From Candidatus Gastranaerophilales bacterium (GTDB lineage Bacteria; Cyanobacteriota; Vampirovibrionia; Gastranaerophilales; Gastranaerophilaceae): a stretch of 64,000 bases of DNA. Position 1 is the stretch's first letter. Every line of letters begins with the position of its first letter. Below the pieces are notes generated by a model. That model ran no database searches and had not been told where the DNA came from. It saw only the letters and a program-made list of their open reading frames with translations. The translations under genes were made by a program, and so were the position numbers. The DNA lies in NCBI GenBank assembly GCA_944325525.1, contig CALVAK010000004.1, forward strand, positions 62,001 through 126,000. Reading direction: 5' to 3'. Shown piece after piece: positions 54,222-62,138 of this stretch.

Positions 54222-54435
54222 AATCAATTTTTCTATTAACGGGTATTATACTCTTAAATCACAAAACAGTTTACATGAACATTAAACCATCAAAATATAT
54301 ATTTTGTCACTTCCAGCACATAAAAAGTAAAATAAAATATACAATACTTAATTTCTTGATAAAAAATATAAAAATTGTATAATCTTGAATAGTAATATTT
54401 AATATGATATTATAAAGTACGAAAAGACTAGAATA

Positions 54436-55341
54436 ATGAATATTTCAGACGAACAAATAAACAAAATATTTGAATTGGCTTCAATGGAGAATAAACTTTC
54501 AAAGGAAGAGATAACATCTGCAGATATATCAGAAGCCTTGATAGAAATTGAAAGAAAAATTTATTCTTTTTCTGCCGGGGTAAAAATAGATTCTCTTGAA
54601 GATAAAAAAATATTAATAGCTGATGACTTAGAATTATCTATTTATCAGTTAACTACTGTGTTAAAAAAGATAGGAATAGTTCCAAGTATAGCAAGACATA
54701 AAGAAGAAGCCCTCGCAGAACTTCAAAAAATACATTTTGACTGCGTAATTATTGATTTATTTATCCCTGACAGTACAGATGGATTTGAATTAATCAATGA
54801 AGCAGTAAAAAAGAGAAATGAAACCTCATCATACTGTAAAATTGTAGTAATATCAGGAACGGATGATTCTTCGCTTATTGATCATTGCTATGAAATGGGT
54901 ATAGACTTCTATATACAAAAAGATAAAAATTGGCATTCCAAATTATTAAAATATTTAAGTACATCTTTCCAATCAGATAAAAATGTGGCATTTACAAGAT
55001 ATGTTATAAACAACAACATTGCAGCATATATAATAAAGAAATTTAATGAACCGAAAGTTTTTGATGCACTAATAAAGAACGTAAATTCATCAATGTTTTC
55101 AGGTTTAAAAAATGTATTGTTTGACATGAAAGAAATAACTTCTTTTGATGTAGAAAATGCATATATTTTCGCCGATATATATAAGATATGTGCAGAAAAT
55201 GGAGGAAAATTTGTACTGGTTAATCCGTCAAATAGTGTGAAAGAAGCATTGTCTTTTGCATATCTTGAAGATGTAATTCCGTTTGCAGTATCAGTAGAAG
55301 AAGCAGTAAGCTTAATGGTACAACCCGCTAATTCTCAATAA
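54436..55341 (+). CDS. Response-regulator receiver fused to a STAS domain
   Basis: 301 residues. After a 50-residue helical N-terminus, a REC domain (about 56-175) has the acidic DD pair (LIADDLE), the phospho-acceptor Asp107 in CVIIDLFIPD and the switch segment VVISGTD. The last 110 residues resemble a STAS anti-sigma-factor-antagonist domain (NNNIAAYIIKKF, GLKNVLFDMKEITSFDVENAY, CAENGGKFVLVN). The layout suggests a phosphorylation-controlled partner switch. No kinase or anti-sigma gene is adjacent. The 3' end overlaps convergent rpiB by 14 bases. Confidence 0.75.
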   Translation: MNISDEQINKIFELASMENKLSKEEITSADISEALIEIERKIYSFSAGVKIDSLEDKKILIADDLELSIYQLTTVLKKIGIVPSIARHKEEALAELQKIHFDCVIIDLFIPDSTDGFELINEAVKKRNETSSYCKIVVISGTDDSSLIDHCYEMGIDFYIQKDKNWHSKLLKYLSTSFQSDKNVAFTRYVINNNIAAYIIKKFNEPKVFDALIKNVNSSMFSGLKNVLFDMKEITSFDVENAYIFADIYKICAENGGKFVLVNPSNSVKEALSFAYLEDVIPFAVSVEEAVSLMVQPANSQ

Positions 55342-55765
55342 GTGTAACTCTTCTAAGATGCCTATCCCCTTCAAAAGAAGTTTTTAGCCAGATATCACAA
55401 ATATCTTTTGCAAGATATTCGCCTACAATTCTTGCACCGAGGCATAATACATTTGAATCATTGTGTAATCTTGAGTATTTTGCGGAGGTTGTATCGGAAC
55501 AAACAACAGCCCGGATTCCTTTTGTTTTATTGGCGGTAATATTCATTCCTATCCCCGTACCGCAGATAAGGATGCCTTTTTTATCCTCACCTTGAATTAC
55601 TTTACCAGCTAATTTTTTAGCTATTATGGGATAATCAACTGATTCTTTTGAGAAACAGCCTATGTCTTCCACTTTGTAGTGATTTTCTTTTAAATATTCA
55701 ATCAAAACAGTTTTGAGATCATATCCGGCGTGATCAGAGCCGATAATAATTTTTTTTACATTCAT
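55328..55765 (-). CDS. rpiB: Ribose-5-phosphate isomerase B
   Basis: 145 residues from the ATG at 55765 (AGGAG upstream; the longer frame adds a doubtful 15 residues). IIIGSDHAGYDLK, ICGTGIGMNITANK and HNDSNVLCLGAR are the family signatures, with the catalytic Cys in ICGTG. Interconverts ribose-5-phosphate and ribulose-5-phosphate. It could alternatively act on allose-6-phosphate, but RpiB is the default reading. Confidence 0.93.
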   Translation of the reverse strand: MNVKKIIIGSDHAGYDLKTVLIEYLKENHYKVEDIGCFSKESVDYPIIAKKLAGKVIQGEDKKGILICGTGIGMNITANKTKGIRAVVCSDTTSAKYSRLHNDSNVLCLGARIVGEYLAKDICDIWLKTSFEGDRHLRRVTLIEN

Positions 55766-55940
55766 AATTGTCTCCTGAAGAATTTTATCATATAAAATTA
55801 TTACTCGCAAATTTAGGATTGTAGTGTCATAAAGATGGAATTATTTGCTATATTTATTTTGTAACAAAAGTTAAAAAACAGAAAAAAACTAGCATGATTT
55901 TTCCCGGACTGTTGTTTATATAGTTAAGGTAGGGATTATT

Positions 55941-56756
55941 ATGGCACAATCACCCATGAATAATATATACAGTATGAATAACGGAGTAGCGTCAAATAGT
56001 TATACAAATTATACGGCAGCACCGATACCAAATTATGCGTCAACACAAACGCAAAGTGTAAAAGTAGAACCTCAAAATACAACATCACAAATATATCAAT
56101 ATCCTTCGACTTCATTATATGAGCCATCGAAACAAGCATCTTCAGGAGTTAATATATATATATATAATCCGACAGGAATGGGAGGACCAAGCTCAAATTC
56201 CACTGCTAATGCAACATATGCACTTCCTGGACAAAATTCTAATCCGATAATAAATAATAATATTCCGGCTCCACAAGTTACGGCAGCTACAACTCCTATA
56301 GCAAATACATCAATTTCAGAAAACCCGGCACAGGAAAGCAGCAATCAAAAAACAAAAAATATTGTTGAATTGACCGATGACTATATAAAAACACTTGAAA
56401 ATTATTTAAGAAGTCCTGATGCTTCAATAAGAAAATCCGGCATAAATGAACTTATAAAAAGATATGAAGAAGATAAATCAAGGTATGATGATCCTGCCCT
56501 TACAGCACTTTTAAACATTGCTCTGCAAGATACCGATCCGAACAACAGAATGTTCGCAATGAGTACAATCGCAGGCGGAAGTGCTCACGGAGATGAAAAC
56601 ACTGTAAAACTTCTTCAAAATCTTCAATCTTCCGATAAATTATACGGGCAGGAAGCTAAAATGGCAAATGATGCACTATTAAATTCAGTTCAAACCAAAA
56701 TAGAAGTTCCTGATGATTCCATACAGAAGGAAAATACAAATACAGAAAATAAATAA
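55941..56756 (+). CDS. Low-complexity protein with a HEAT-like C-terminal domain
   Basis: 271 residues. The first 135 are Asn/Ser/Thr/Pro/Ala-rich and without charge pattern (MAQSPMNNIYSMNNGVASN). From about 140, helical repeats follow (DDYIKTLENYLRSPDASIRKS, DDPALTALLNIALQDTDPNN), looking like two or three HEAT/armadillo units. No signal peptide. Family unknown; probably lineage-specific. It is 12 bases upstream of the next gene and likely operonic with it. Confidence 0.6.
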   Translation: MAQSPMNNIYSMNNGVASNSYTNYTAAPIPNYASTQTQSVKVEPQNTTSQIYQYPSTSLYEPSKQASSGVNIYIYNPTGMGGPSSNSTANATYALPGQNSNPIINNNIPAPQVTAATTPIANTSISENPAQESSNQKTKNIVELTDDYIKTLENYLRSPDASIRKSGINELIKRYEEDKSRYDDPALTALLNIALQDTDPNNRMFAMSTIAGGSAHGDENTVKLLQNLQSSDKLYGQEAKMANDALLNSVQTKIEVPDDSIQKENTNTENK

Positions 56757-56768
56757 AGGTAATAAGAC

Positions 56769-57251
56769 ATGGCAGCGATAGCAAAAATAAGTTCAGCACT
56801 GAAAACATTTTCAGGAAAGCCTCTAGGATATATGTCAAAAGCACTCGGGGTTGCTACAGTTGCTTCTGTTATTTATGATGCCCACGTAAACGGTAAAGAA
56901 AGAGCTTATTCCCTTGACGAAATGGAATCGGGAGACAGATTTTTTAATCAATATAAACAATATATGACAAGTGAAAAAGAAAGTGCCACAATTTGCAAAT
57001 TAAAAGAAATGTGGTTTAATCTTCAGCAGGATTTCCCGTTCTATCATTTAACATCCAAAGCAAAAGGCTATGGAATAGGTGCAGGGTATACAATTATTAG
57101 AGATTTACCTTTATTAGCATTGTCTGCAATTGCACTAAAATTTAAAACAGCAGGTAAAGTTTCCGGAGTTCTTCTGGCACTAAATGGTATAAAAACATTT
57201 TTATATGATGTTGCCGGTTTAGGTTCAAAGAAAACAAAAAATAATTATTAA
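56769..57251 (+). CDS. Protein of unknown function with hydrophobic C-terminal half
   Basis: 160 residues. Charged centre (SLDEMESGDRFFNQYKQYM) with hydrophobic, Gly-rich stretches near residues 20-35 and 105-150 that may insert in the membrane. AAAGG lies about 10 bases before the ATG. I recognise no family. Operon-like position between the HEAT-like protein and the SulP transporter. Confidence 0.55.
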   Translation: MAAIAKISSALKTFSGKPLGYMSKALGVATVASVIYDAHVNGKERAYSLDEMESGDRFFNQYKQYMTSEKESATICKLKEMWFNLQQDFPFYHLTSKAKGYGIGAGYTIIRDLPLLALSAIALKFKTAGKVSGVLLALNGIKTFLYDVAGLGSKKTKNNY

Positions 57252-57276
57252 AAATATTTTATGTTAATATAATTTC

Positions 57277-58911
57277 ATGCCGGGAAATTATGATTTACAG
57301 AAAACATTTTTTACTATAAAGGGAGATATACTTGGAGGAATTGTTGCTTCTATAGTAGCATTACCTCAAGCACTTGCTTTTGGTGTAGTTACAGGAATGG
57401 GAGCTAATGCAGGCTTATGGGGAGCAATAATATTATGTTTCTTCGCCGGTATTTTTGGAACAAAACTACCTATGATATCAGGACCAACAGGCCCTGTTGC
57501 TATAGTAACCGCAACAATAATCGCCGCATACGGAAATAATATAACATCGGTGATTCCTGTTTTTCTAATTGCTGCTATTTTTCAGATTCTTATTTCTTTC
57601 ACTAATTTACCTTCAATTGTGAAATATGTACCGTACCCCGTAATATCCGGTTTTATGAATGGAGTTGGGATAATTCTTATATTAATGCAGCTAAATCCGT
57701 TATTTGGAATAAAAAGTTCAACCTCTCCGTATGAAAGTATTAAATCACTTGTTCTTAACTTCAATGAAATAAATGTTGATACGTTAATTTTGGGATTTAT
57801 CACTCTTTTGATAGTATTTTTAATTCCGAAGAGAATCAATAAAATAATCCCATCACAGATTATTGCATTATTATTATGTACATTTATTTCAATAAAGTTT
57901 TCAATGGATGTTGAAAGGATATCAGAGATAAGTATTAAATTTCCGTCAATGATTTTTCCTGTATTAACTTATGAGAATTTAATAAAAGTTATACCGTTTG
58001 CAGCTACTCTTGCAGTAATATGTTCATCAGAGAGTATGTTAACAGGTCTTGTGGCAGATTCACTCACAAGAGAAAAAACCAGTCCAAAAAAGCTGCTTGC
58101 TGCTCAAGGAATAGGGAATGTATTATGTTCTTTAACCGGTTCAATGCCTGGTTCTGCAGCAACAATGAGGACGGTAGCGGCTCTTAGTTCAGGTGCTTCA
58201 ACTAAATTTTCTGCTATAATTAGTTCTTTTTGTCTGATTTCAGTAGTAATGTTTTGTTCAAAATTTGTAGAACAGATTCCTTTAGCAGTTTTAGCTGGAA
58301 TTCTTATAAAAATAGGTTATGATATAATTGATGCAAAATTATTAAAAGTAATACGCTATGCACCAAAAGATGACTTGTATGTATTATTTTTAGTCTTTTT
58401 TCTAACTGTTTTTTATAACTTAATCTTTGCAGTAGGAGCCGGTATAACACTAGCTGCTCTTTTATACGCAAAAAGGGTTGCCGATTCAACCAGTATAGGA
58501 GTTAAAACAATAGTTGATGAAGAAATATCGGAATATGAAAAACAACTGGCAGATGAATTCAATTATTTAATACGTGTAGTTCATATAAACGGACAATTCT
58601 TTTTTGGAAGTGCAACTCAAATCGTTTCACAATTTGAAGAGATACTGGGAACAAAATATCTTATTTTAAATTACGAATCTGATTCTTTGCTGGACATTTC
58701 AGCTGTTTTTGCTCTGGAAGATATAATAATAAGACTGCAATCCCAGCGAATAAAAGCACTTCTAGTTGTAAAGAACGAAAAAGTATATAAGCAGTTAAAA
58801 GATTTAAATATACATTCGCAAATTGGTGAACATAATGTTTTTTATAAAGAAACTGATGCAATTGAACATGCCAAAATGAGAGTACGAGCACAACAGAGAA
58901 AAACACAATAA
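57277..58911 (+). CDS. SulP-family anion transporter with STAS domain
   Basis: 544 residues. Ten or more membrane segments with ALPQALAFGVVTGMGANAGLW (the SulP signature), SGPTGPVAIVTATI and GSMPGSAATMRTVAALSSGA. A C-terminal STAS domain begins near residue 430 (FNYLIRVVHINGQFFFGSA). SulP proteins transport sulfate, bicarbonate or dicarboxylates; the substrate cannot be told here. A TATAAT lies only 3 bases upstream of the ATG and no ribosome site is visible, so the exact start or mode of initiation is uncertain. Confidence 0.9.
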   Translation: MPGNYDLQKTFFTIKGDILGGIVASIVALPQALAFGVVTGMGANAGLWGAIILCFFAGIFGTKLPMISGPTGPVAIVTATIIAAYGNNITSVIPVFLIAAIFQILISFTNLPSIVKYVPYPVISGFMNGVGIILILMQLNPLFGIKSSTSPYESIKSLVLNFNEINVDTLILGFITLLIVFLIPKRINKIIPSQIIALLLCTFISIKFSMDVERISEISIKFPSMIFPVLTYENLIKVIPFAATLAVICSSESMLTGLVADSLTREKTSPKKLLAAQGIGNVLCSLTGSMPGSAATMRTVAALSSGASTKFSAIISSFCLISVVMFCSKFVEQIPLAVLAGILIKIGYDIIDAKLLKVIRYAPKDDLYVLFLVFFLTVFYNLIFAVGAGITLAALLYAKRVADSTSIGVKTIVDEEISEYEKQLADEFNYLIRVVHINGQFFFGSATQIVSQFEEILGTKYLILNYESDSLLDISAVFALEDIIIRLQSQRIKALLVVKNEKVYKQLKDLNIHSQIGEHNVFYKETDAIEHAKMRVRAQQRKTQ

Positions 58912-59009
58912 AACACTAATATTAATGCTGTTTTAGCTGAATACAAAATTAATTATAAATATGTATTATAAATTTATATAGTTCTATCGGCTAGGTATAA
59001 ATCGGACAA

Positions 59010-59024
59010 TAGGTTAATTACCTA
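59010..59024. promoter_or_regulatory. Small inverted repeat upstream of the NarL-type regulator
   Basis: TAGGT-TAATT-ACCTA is a 5-bp inverted repeat with a 5-base centre in the 197-base gap between the SulP and response-regulator genes. It may be an operator or part of a weak terminator. Confidence 0.3.
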
Positions 59025-59079
59025 ATTAATTTTATTGTTTTATTATAAACACAGTTAATTAAAATTGCCAGGTATAGCA

Positions 59080-59112
59080 ATGAGCAAATTAGAGAGGAAG
59101 GCACAGCTGTGA
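59080..59112 (+). CDS. Possible 10-codon leader peptide ahead of the response regulator
   Basis: An ATG at 59080, preceded by an AGGTATAGCA stretch, opens a 10-codon frame (MSKLERKAQL) whose TGA overlaps the GTG start of the regulator (GTGA). The overlap would couple translation of the regulator to this short peptide. Existence is inferred only from the arrangement. Confidence 0.35.
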   Translation: MSKLERKAQL

Positions 59113-59792
59113 CACAAATAGCTAACAAAAAAGGAGTAATTAGTGTAGTTATTGTAGAAGATTACAAATTAACAAGAGTTGGTTTAAAGTCTACTTTAAA
59201 CGATTATGAACATATTAATGTTGTAGGAGAAGCAGAAAATGCGGATGAAGGCATAAGAATAATTGGTAAACTTCATCCTGATGTCGTTTTAATGGATTTG
59301 GGGCTGCCTGGTATGAATGGACTTGAAGCGACAATAAAAGTAAAAGAACAGCTTCCATCAACGAAAGTAATAATACTAACATCACACGAAAGAGGAGAAG
59401 AAGTAATTGCTGCTCTAGGAGCCGGTGCTAATGCATATTGTCTAAAAGATATAACACCTGAAACACTGTCAGAGGTAATAAGAAATGTGGCAGAAGGAGC
59501 TTGCTGGGTTGATCCTGCCGTTTCAGATGTTGCATTAAATTTCTTCCCAAAACCTGATAATGTTTCTTTGTTACATTCTACAGAGGTTCAAGATGCAAGA
59601 GCACAATTAACAGAAAGAGAATTAGAGGTATTAAAACATCTTGTAAAAGGTAAAAGTAATACAGAAATAGCAAAAGAACTTATTGTAAGTGTTCATACAG
59701 CAAAAGCACACGTATGTAGTATTCTTCAAAAGCTATGTGTTGATGACAGGGTTCAGGCGGCAGTAAAAGCAATTAAAGAAAATATTATATAA
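59109..59792 (+). CDS. NarL/FixJ-type response regulator
   Basis: 227 residues. The REC domain (about 11-130) has VVIVEDYK, phospho-acceptor Asp63 in VVLMDLGLPGMNG and VIILTSHE. The C-terminal LuxR-type helix-turn-helix (about 165-225) has LTERELEVLKHLVKGKSNTEIAKEL-type sequence. It starts with GTG, with GAGAGGAAGG about 9 bases upstream. No sensor kinase is nearby, so its input is unknown. Confidence 0.92.
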   Translation: MTQIANKKGVISVVIVEDYKLTRVGLKSTLNDYEHINVVGEAENADEGIRIIGKLHPDVVLMDLGLPGMNGLEATIKVKEQLPSTKVIILTSHERGEEVIAALGAGANAYCLKDITPETLSEVIRNVAEGACWVDPAVSDVALNFFPKPDNVSLLHSTEVQDARAQLTERELEVLKHLVKGKSNTEIAKELIVSVHTAKAHVCSILQKLCVDDRVQAAVKAIKENII

Positions 59793-59850
59793 ATATATAA
59801 AATCATAGCAAAAAAAATATTTATTAATTTTGTACTTAGCGGAGGTATTT

Positions 59851-60297
59851 ATGAATATATCACCGGTAAGTACAAAATCTCTTAGTTTCACGTCTTTATA
59901 TAAAACAGAAGATGTGCTAAGGCTTATTACCGGATATCCGTATAAAAATCAGTCTACCAGCGGGGAACTGATAAAATCATTAACAGGAGTAGATTTATCT
60001 TCAGATAGTTTTCAGTCTTCTTTACCTAAAGATGCAATATATTTATTTTCAATATACGGTATAATGGATGCATGCAGTAGTGAAATATTGAAACAGCATC
60101 CTGAATTAAAAACAATATATGATAGTTTCGATTGCCAGCTGCATCTAAAGGAAGGCAAAAAGAAACAAGATTCGTGGTTTAAAGAACAACTGGCAAAACT
60201 GGATAAATTTATGGATATTAAACCATTTTCCTTGAATAAAGAAGATGTAAGAAGACGTTATAAAGAAATCGAATACGTATTTAATAAGGTAATTTAA
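59851..60297 (+). CDS. Protein of unknown function
   Basis: 148 residues from the ATG at 59851, preceded by GGAGG 5 bases upstream. The N-terminus MNISPVSTKSLSFTS is polar, and the rest is mostly helical with a basic tail (EEDVRRRYKEIEYVF-like). No membrane segment or recognised domain. Located between the regulator and tRNA-Ser. Confidence 0.6.
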   Translation: MNISPVSTKSLSFTSLYKTEDVLRLITGYPYKNQSTSGELIKSLTGVDLSSDSFQSSLPKDAIYLFSIYGIMDACSSEILKQHPELKTIYDSFDCQLHLKEGKKKQDSWFKEQLAKLDKFMDIKPFSLNKEDVRRRYKEIEYVFNKVI

Positions 60298-60374
60298 ATT
60301 TTTGTCAAAACAGAACAAAAATAAAGAGGTACTTTACAAGAGAATGTTTTTTTATTAATATAAATGTACGCAAT

Positions 60375-60464
60375 GGAGGAGTGCCAGAGCGGTTGATTGG
60401 AGCGGTCTTGAAAACCGTCGTACGTGCGAGCGTACCGTGGGTTCGAATCCCACCTCCTCCTCCA
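60375..60464 (+). tRNA. tRNA-Ser (anticodon UGA)
   Basis: The acceptor stem GGAGGAG (60375-60381) pairs with CTCCTCC (60454-60460), and CCA is encoded (60462-60464). The anticodon loop CTTGAAA gives TGA at 60409-60411. The long variable arm GTACG-TGCGAG-CGTAC is typical of class II tRNA, and the T arm is GTGGG-TTCGAAT-CCCAC. The discriminator base is T (60461), where bacterial tRNA-Ser normally has G. A mobile element begins shortly downstream. Confidence 0.95.
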
Positions 60465-60469
60465 TTTAG

Positions 60470-60494
60470 AAAGAGCCTCAAAAGGTTCTTTTTT
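60470..60494 (+). terminator. Terminator of tRNA-Ser
   Basis: AAGAGCC (60471-60477), loop TCAAAA and GGTTCTT (60484-60490) form a 7-bp stem with one G-U pair, followed by TTTT. Confidence 0.75.
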
Positions 60495-60544
60495 AGTGCG
60501 TTTAATAATTTATCAGGTGTACTATTTCGTCCAGGTGTATTATC

Positions 60545-60733
60545 ACAGACAGTTCGATTATTTTGCCAAGATATAGATGTTTAGGGCGATTGAGCGGTCG
60601 GAAATTTTAAGATGCTAAAAATCAAACTGGACGAAACTGGACTTTAAACGGATAGTTTGATTATTATGCAAAACCCTTGCTATGGCTGAAAGGCACAGTT
60701 AGTTTGATTTAAACGGACAATTTGATTATTACG
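60545..60733 (+). repeat. Three direct repeats at the element end
   Basis: Copies at 60545-60566 (ACAGACAGTTCGATTATTTT), 60646-60669 (AAACGGATAGTTTGATTATT) and 60711-60733 (AAACGGACAATTTGATTATT) share the consensus ACRGAYARTTYGATTATT. A further partial copy occurs at about 60700 and an inverted one at about 60620. Probably transposase-binding sites. Confidence 0.6.
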
Positions 60734-61152
60734 ATATAGTCCAGTTGAGCTATAAATTAAGTGCAAGTGTGAGATGGGTAAATTAGGGTAAATGTTCGAA
60801 TATAAAGCCTAATTTAGCGATTTTTGAGGGTTGAGATTTACTTGCACTATTAGAACTTTATCTGCACTTATTTACTAATAATTTACACTAATTTTTTATC
60901 TTTTAAAAATAAATTAGCAATTTTTGCCGATATATTTGGTTTTTAGCAAAATAAAATTAGTGCAAGTTAATTTTTTACACATGATTTGATATGTTTAAAA
61001 ATATCTTTGAGATTGAGGTGCGTATGCCGGTGTGAAGTGCCGGTGTCGGCTTGTTGGGTGACAAGACGAACAGGGTACAAAACACTACGATGCCGTCGTT
61101 CCAAATATTTGATTTGACAGGCGGGGAAGAGATGCCACTTGACTTTTATCGA

Positions 61153-61173
61153 AACACGAGTAATTAATGTCAT
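61153..61173 (+). repeat. Leader repeat, copy 1
   Basis: CACGAGTAATTAATGTCATT is closely matched at 61683-61703. Both copies lie shortly before an open reading frame and follow a TGAGATTGA-like word, so they may be repeated promoter or leader modules. Confidence 0.4.
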
Positions 61174-61208
61174 TACACTATGTCCTTATTTTTTTGAAAA
61201 GGAATTTC

Positions 61209-61631
61209 ATGAATAAATTACAATTACTACCGCAAGCAGAAAAGTTGTATTGTATTGAAAATTATACTCCTGATATGATTGCTGAAAAATTAAATATTTC
61301 ACGCAGAACAGTTTTTAATTGGAAAAAGAAATATAAATGGGAAAATTCTAACAGAATAAAAGATTTTTCAAAACAGTTTACTTGTGAAATTTATTCGTTT
61401 GGTACAAAATTACTCAAGAAAATAAATGAGGATTTAGACCATAATAGGATTTTAAATAAACATTCAATTTGTGCTTTAGAAGAAATTATCAAAATTATAA
61501 CTAAACATGAAAAAGAACAAACCTCGGTGCCAATTGACTTTCCTAATGATAAAAAATATAGAGAAAAATTTACTCCTGATTTTATACATCAAATTCAGAA
61601 AGATATTTTGAGTTGGGATGGGACATATTAA
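61209..61631 (+). CDS. HTH protein of Mu-like element, DUF1804/terminase-small-like (copy 1)
   Basis: 140 residues from the ATG at 61209 (AAGGAA upstream). The N-terminal helix-turn-helix is clear: AEKLYCIENYTPDMIAEKLN then ISRRTVFNWKKKYKWE. The C-terminus FTPDFIHQIQKDIL is shared with the protein at 63188, which is a diverged paralog. Similar small HTH proteins accompany Mu-type phages as DNA-binding regulators or packaging subunits. Its role here is inferred only from the context. Confidence 0.65.
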   Translation: MNKLQLLPQAEKLYCIENYTPDMIAEKLNISRRTVFNWKKKYKWENSNRIKDFSKQFTCEIYSFGTKLLKKINEDLDHNRILNKHSICALEEIIKIITKHEKEQTSVPIDFPNDKKYREKFTPDFIHQIQKDILSWDGTY

Positions 61632-61682
61632 TGTGTCGAAATGTCTCTGAGATTGAAATTTAGGACTTGATGTTTCTCTAAA

Positions 61683-61703
61683 AACGAGCGATTAATGTCA
61701 GTG
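61683..61703 (+). repeat. Leader repeat, copy 2
   Basis: ACGAGCGATTAATGTCAGTG corresponds to the sequence at 61153-61173 with few differences. It is followed by AAAAGGAG and the ATG at 61723. Confidence 0.4.
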
Positions 61704-61722
61704 CAAGCAAAAGGAGCATGCA

Positions 61723-61920
61723 ATGACGGAAAAAGACTATCAACTTTACGGAACAAAAATTTTAAATCTAAAAACTAAAGAAATTGGTTTATTAATCTGT
61801 ATTTGGAAAAACAAATTTACTGATGGTGATATTGATTATGCAACTTGCGTCGATAAACAAGGAAAACGCTACAGCGTTGAATTAGATAATATTGAGGTGT
61901 TAGATGATTATCAAGAATAA
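61723..61920 (+). CDS. Small protein of unknown function (mobile element)
   Basis: 65 residues, AAAGGAG upstream. Compact mixed-charge protein (LYGTKILNLKTKEIGLL, YATCVDKQGKRYSVEL) that looks like a small beta-barrel. Overlaps the next gene by 17 bases. No family recognised. Confidence 0.55.
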   Translation: MTEKDYQLYGTKILNLKTKEIGLLICIWKNKFTDGDIDYATCVDKQGKRYSVELDNIEVLDDYQE

Positions 61921-62137
61921 GTTAACCAGAGAGACATTGAATATTTCGTATTCTGAATTCAGAACAAAGTTCGCCAGAGAAATTAATGTAGCTTTTGAAG
62001 GGTATCGTAAAACTCAGTTAAATAAATATTCCTATAAATTTAAAGATGATAATTCTATGGAATTTAATTTCTATTTTGACCTTCAATGGAATTTTAATCA
62101 TTTTGGTATGAGTAACTGGTACATAGAAAGAATGTGA
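61904..62137 (+). CDS. Small protein of unknown function (mobile element)
   Basis: 77 residues starting at the ATG inside the end of the preceding gene (GAGGTG upstream). Contains ETLNISYSEFRTKFAREINVA and an aromatic-rich end (MEFNFYFDLQWNFNHFGMSNWY). One base separates it from the transposase gene. No family recognised. Confidence 0.55.
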   Translation: MIIKNKLTRETLNISYSEFRTKFAREINVAFEGYRKTQLNKYSYKFKDDNSMEFNFYFDLQWNFNHFGMSNWYIERM

Positions 62138-62138
62138 T

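Larger units (their letters stand above)
60495..61208. mobile_element. Repeat-rich non-coding end of a Mu-like element
   Basis: About 714 bases without a supportable gene. They contain several copies of a GTTTGATTATTA-type repeat, TCGTCCAG/CTGGACGA inverted pairs, and GTGCAAGT boxes in both orientations (about 60761, 60839 and 60959). From about 61010 to 61150 is a patch visibly richer in G and C. The arrangement resembles the transposase-binding array at a transposon end plus promoter/leader sequence for the HTH gene at 61209. The exact left end was not fixed; TGTACTATTTCGTCC at about 60518 is one candidate. Confidence 0.5.

Noticed and set aside
57262-57276. SulP gene as another leaderless transcript
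   Set aside because: TATAAT ends only 3 bases before the ATG, which is too close: transcription would start inside the first codons. The gene is more likely read from upstream or starts elsewhere.
60381-60584. 67-codon plus-strand frame (MPERLIGAVLKTVV...)
   Set aside because: It is translated tRNA-Ser sequence and downstream terminator; this peptide is a common annotation artefact.
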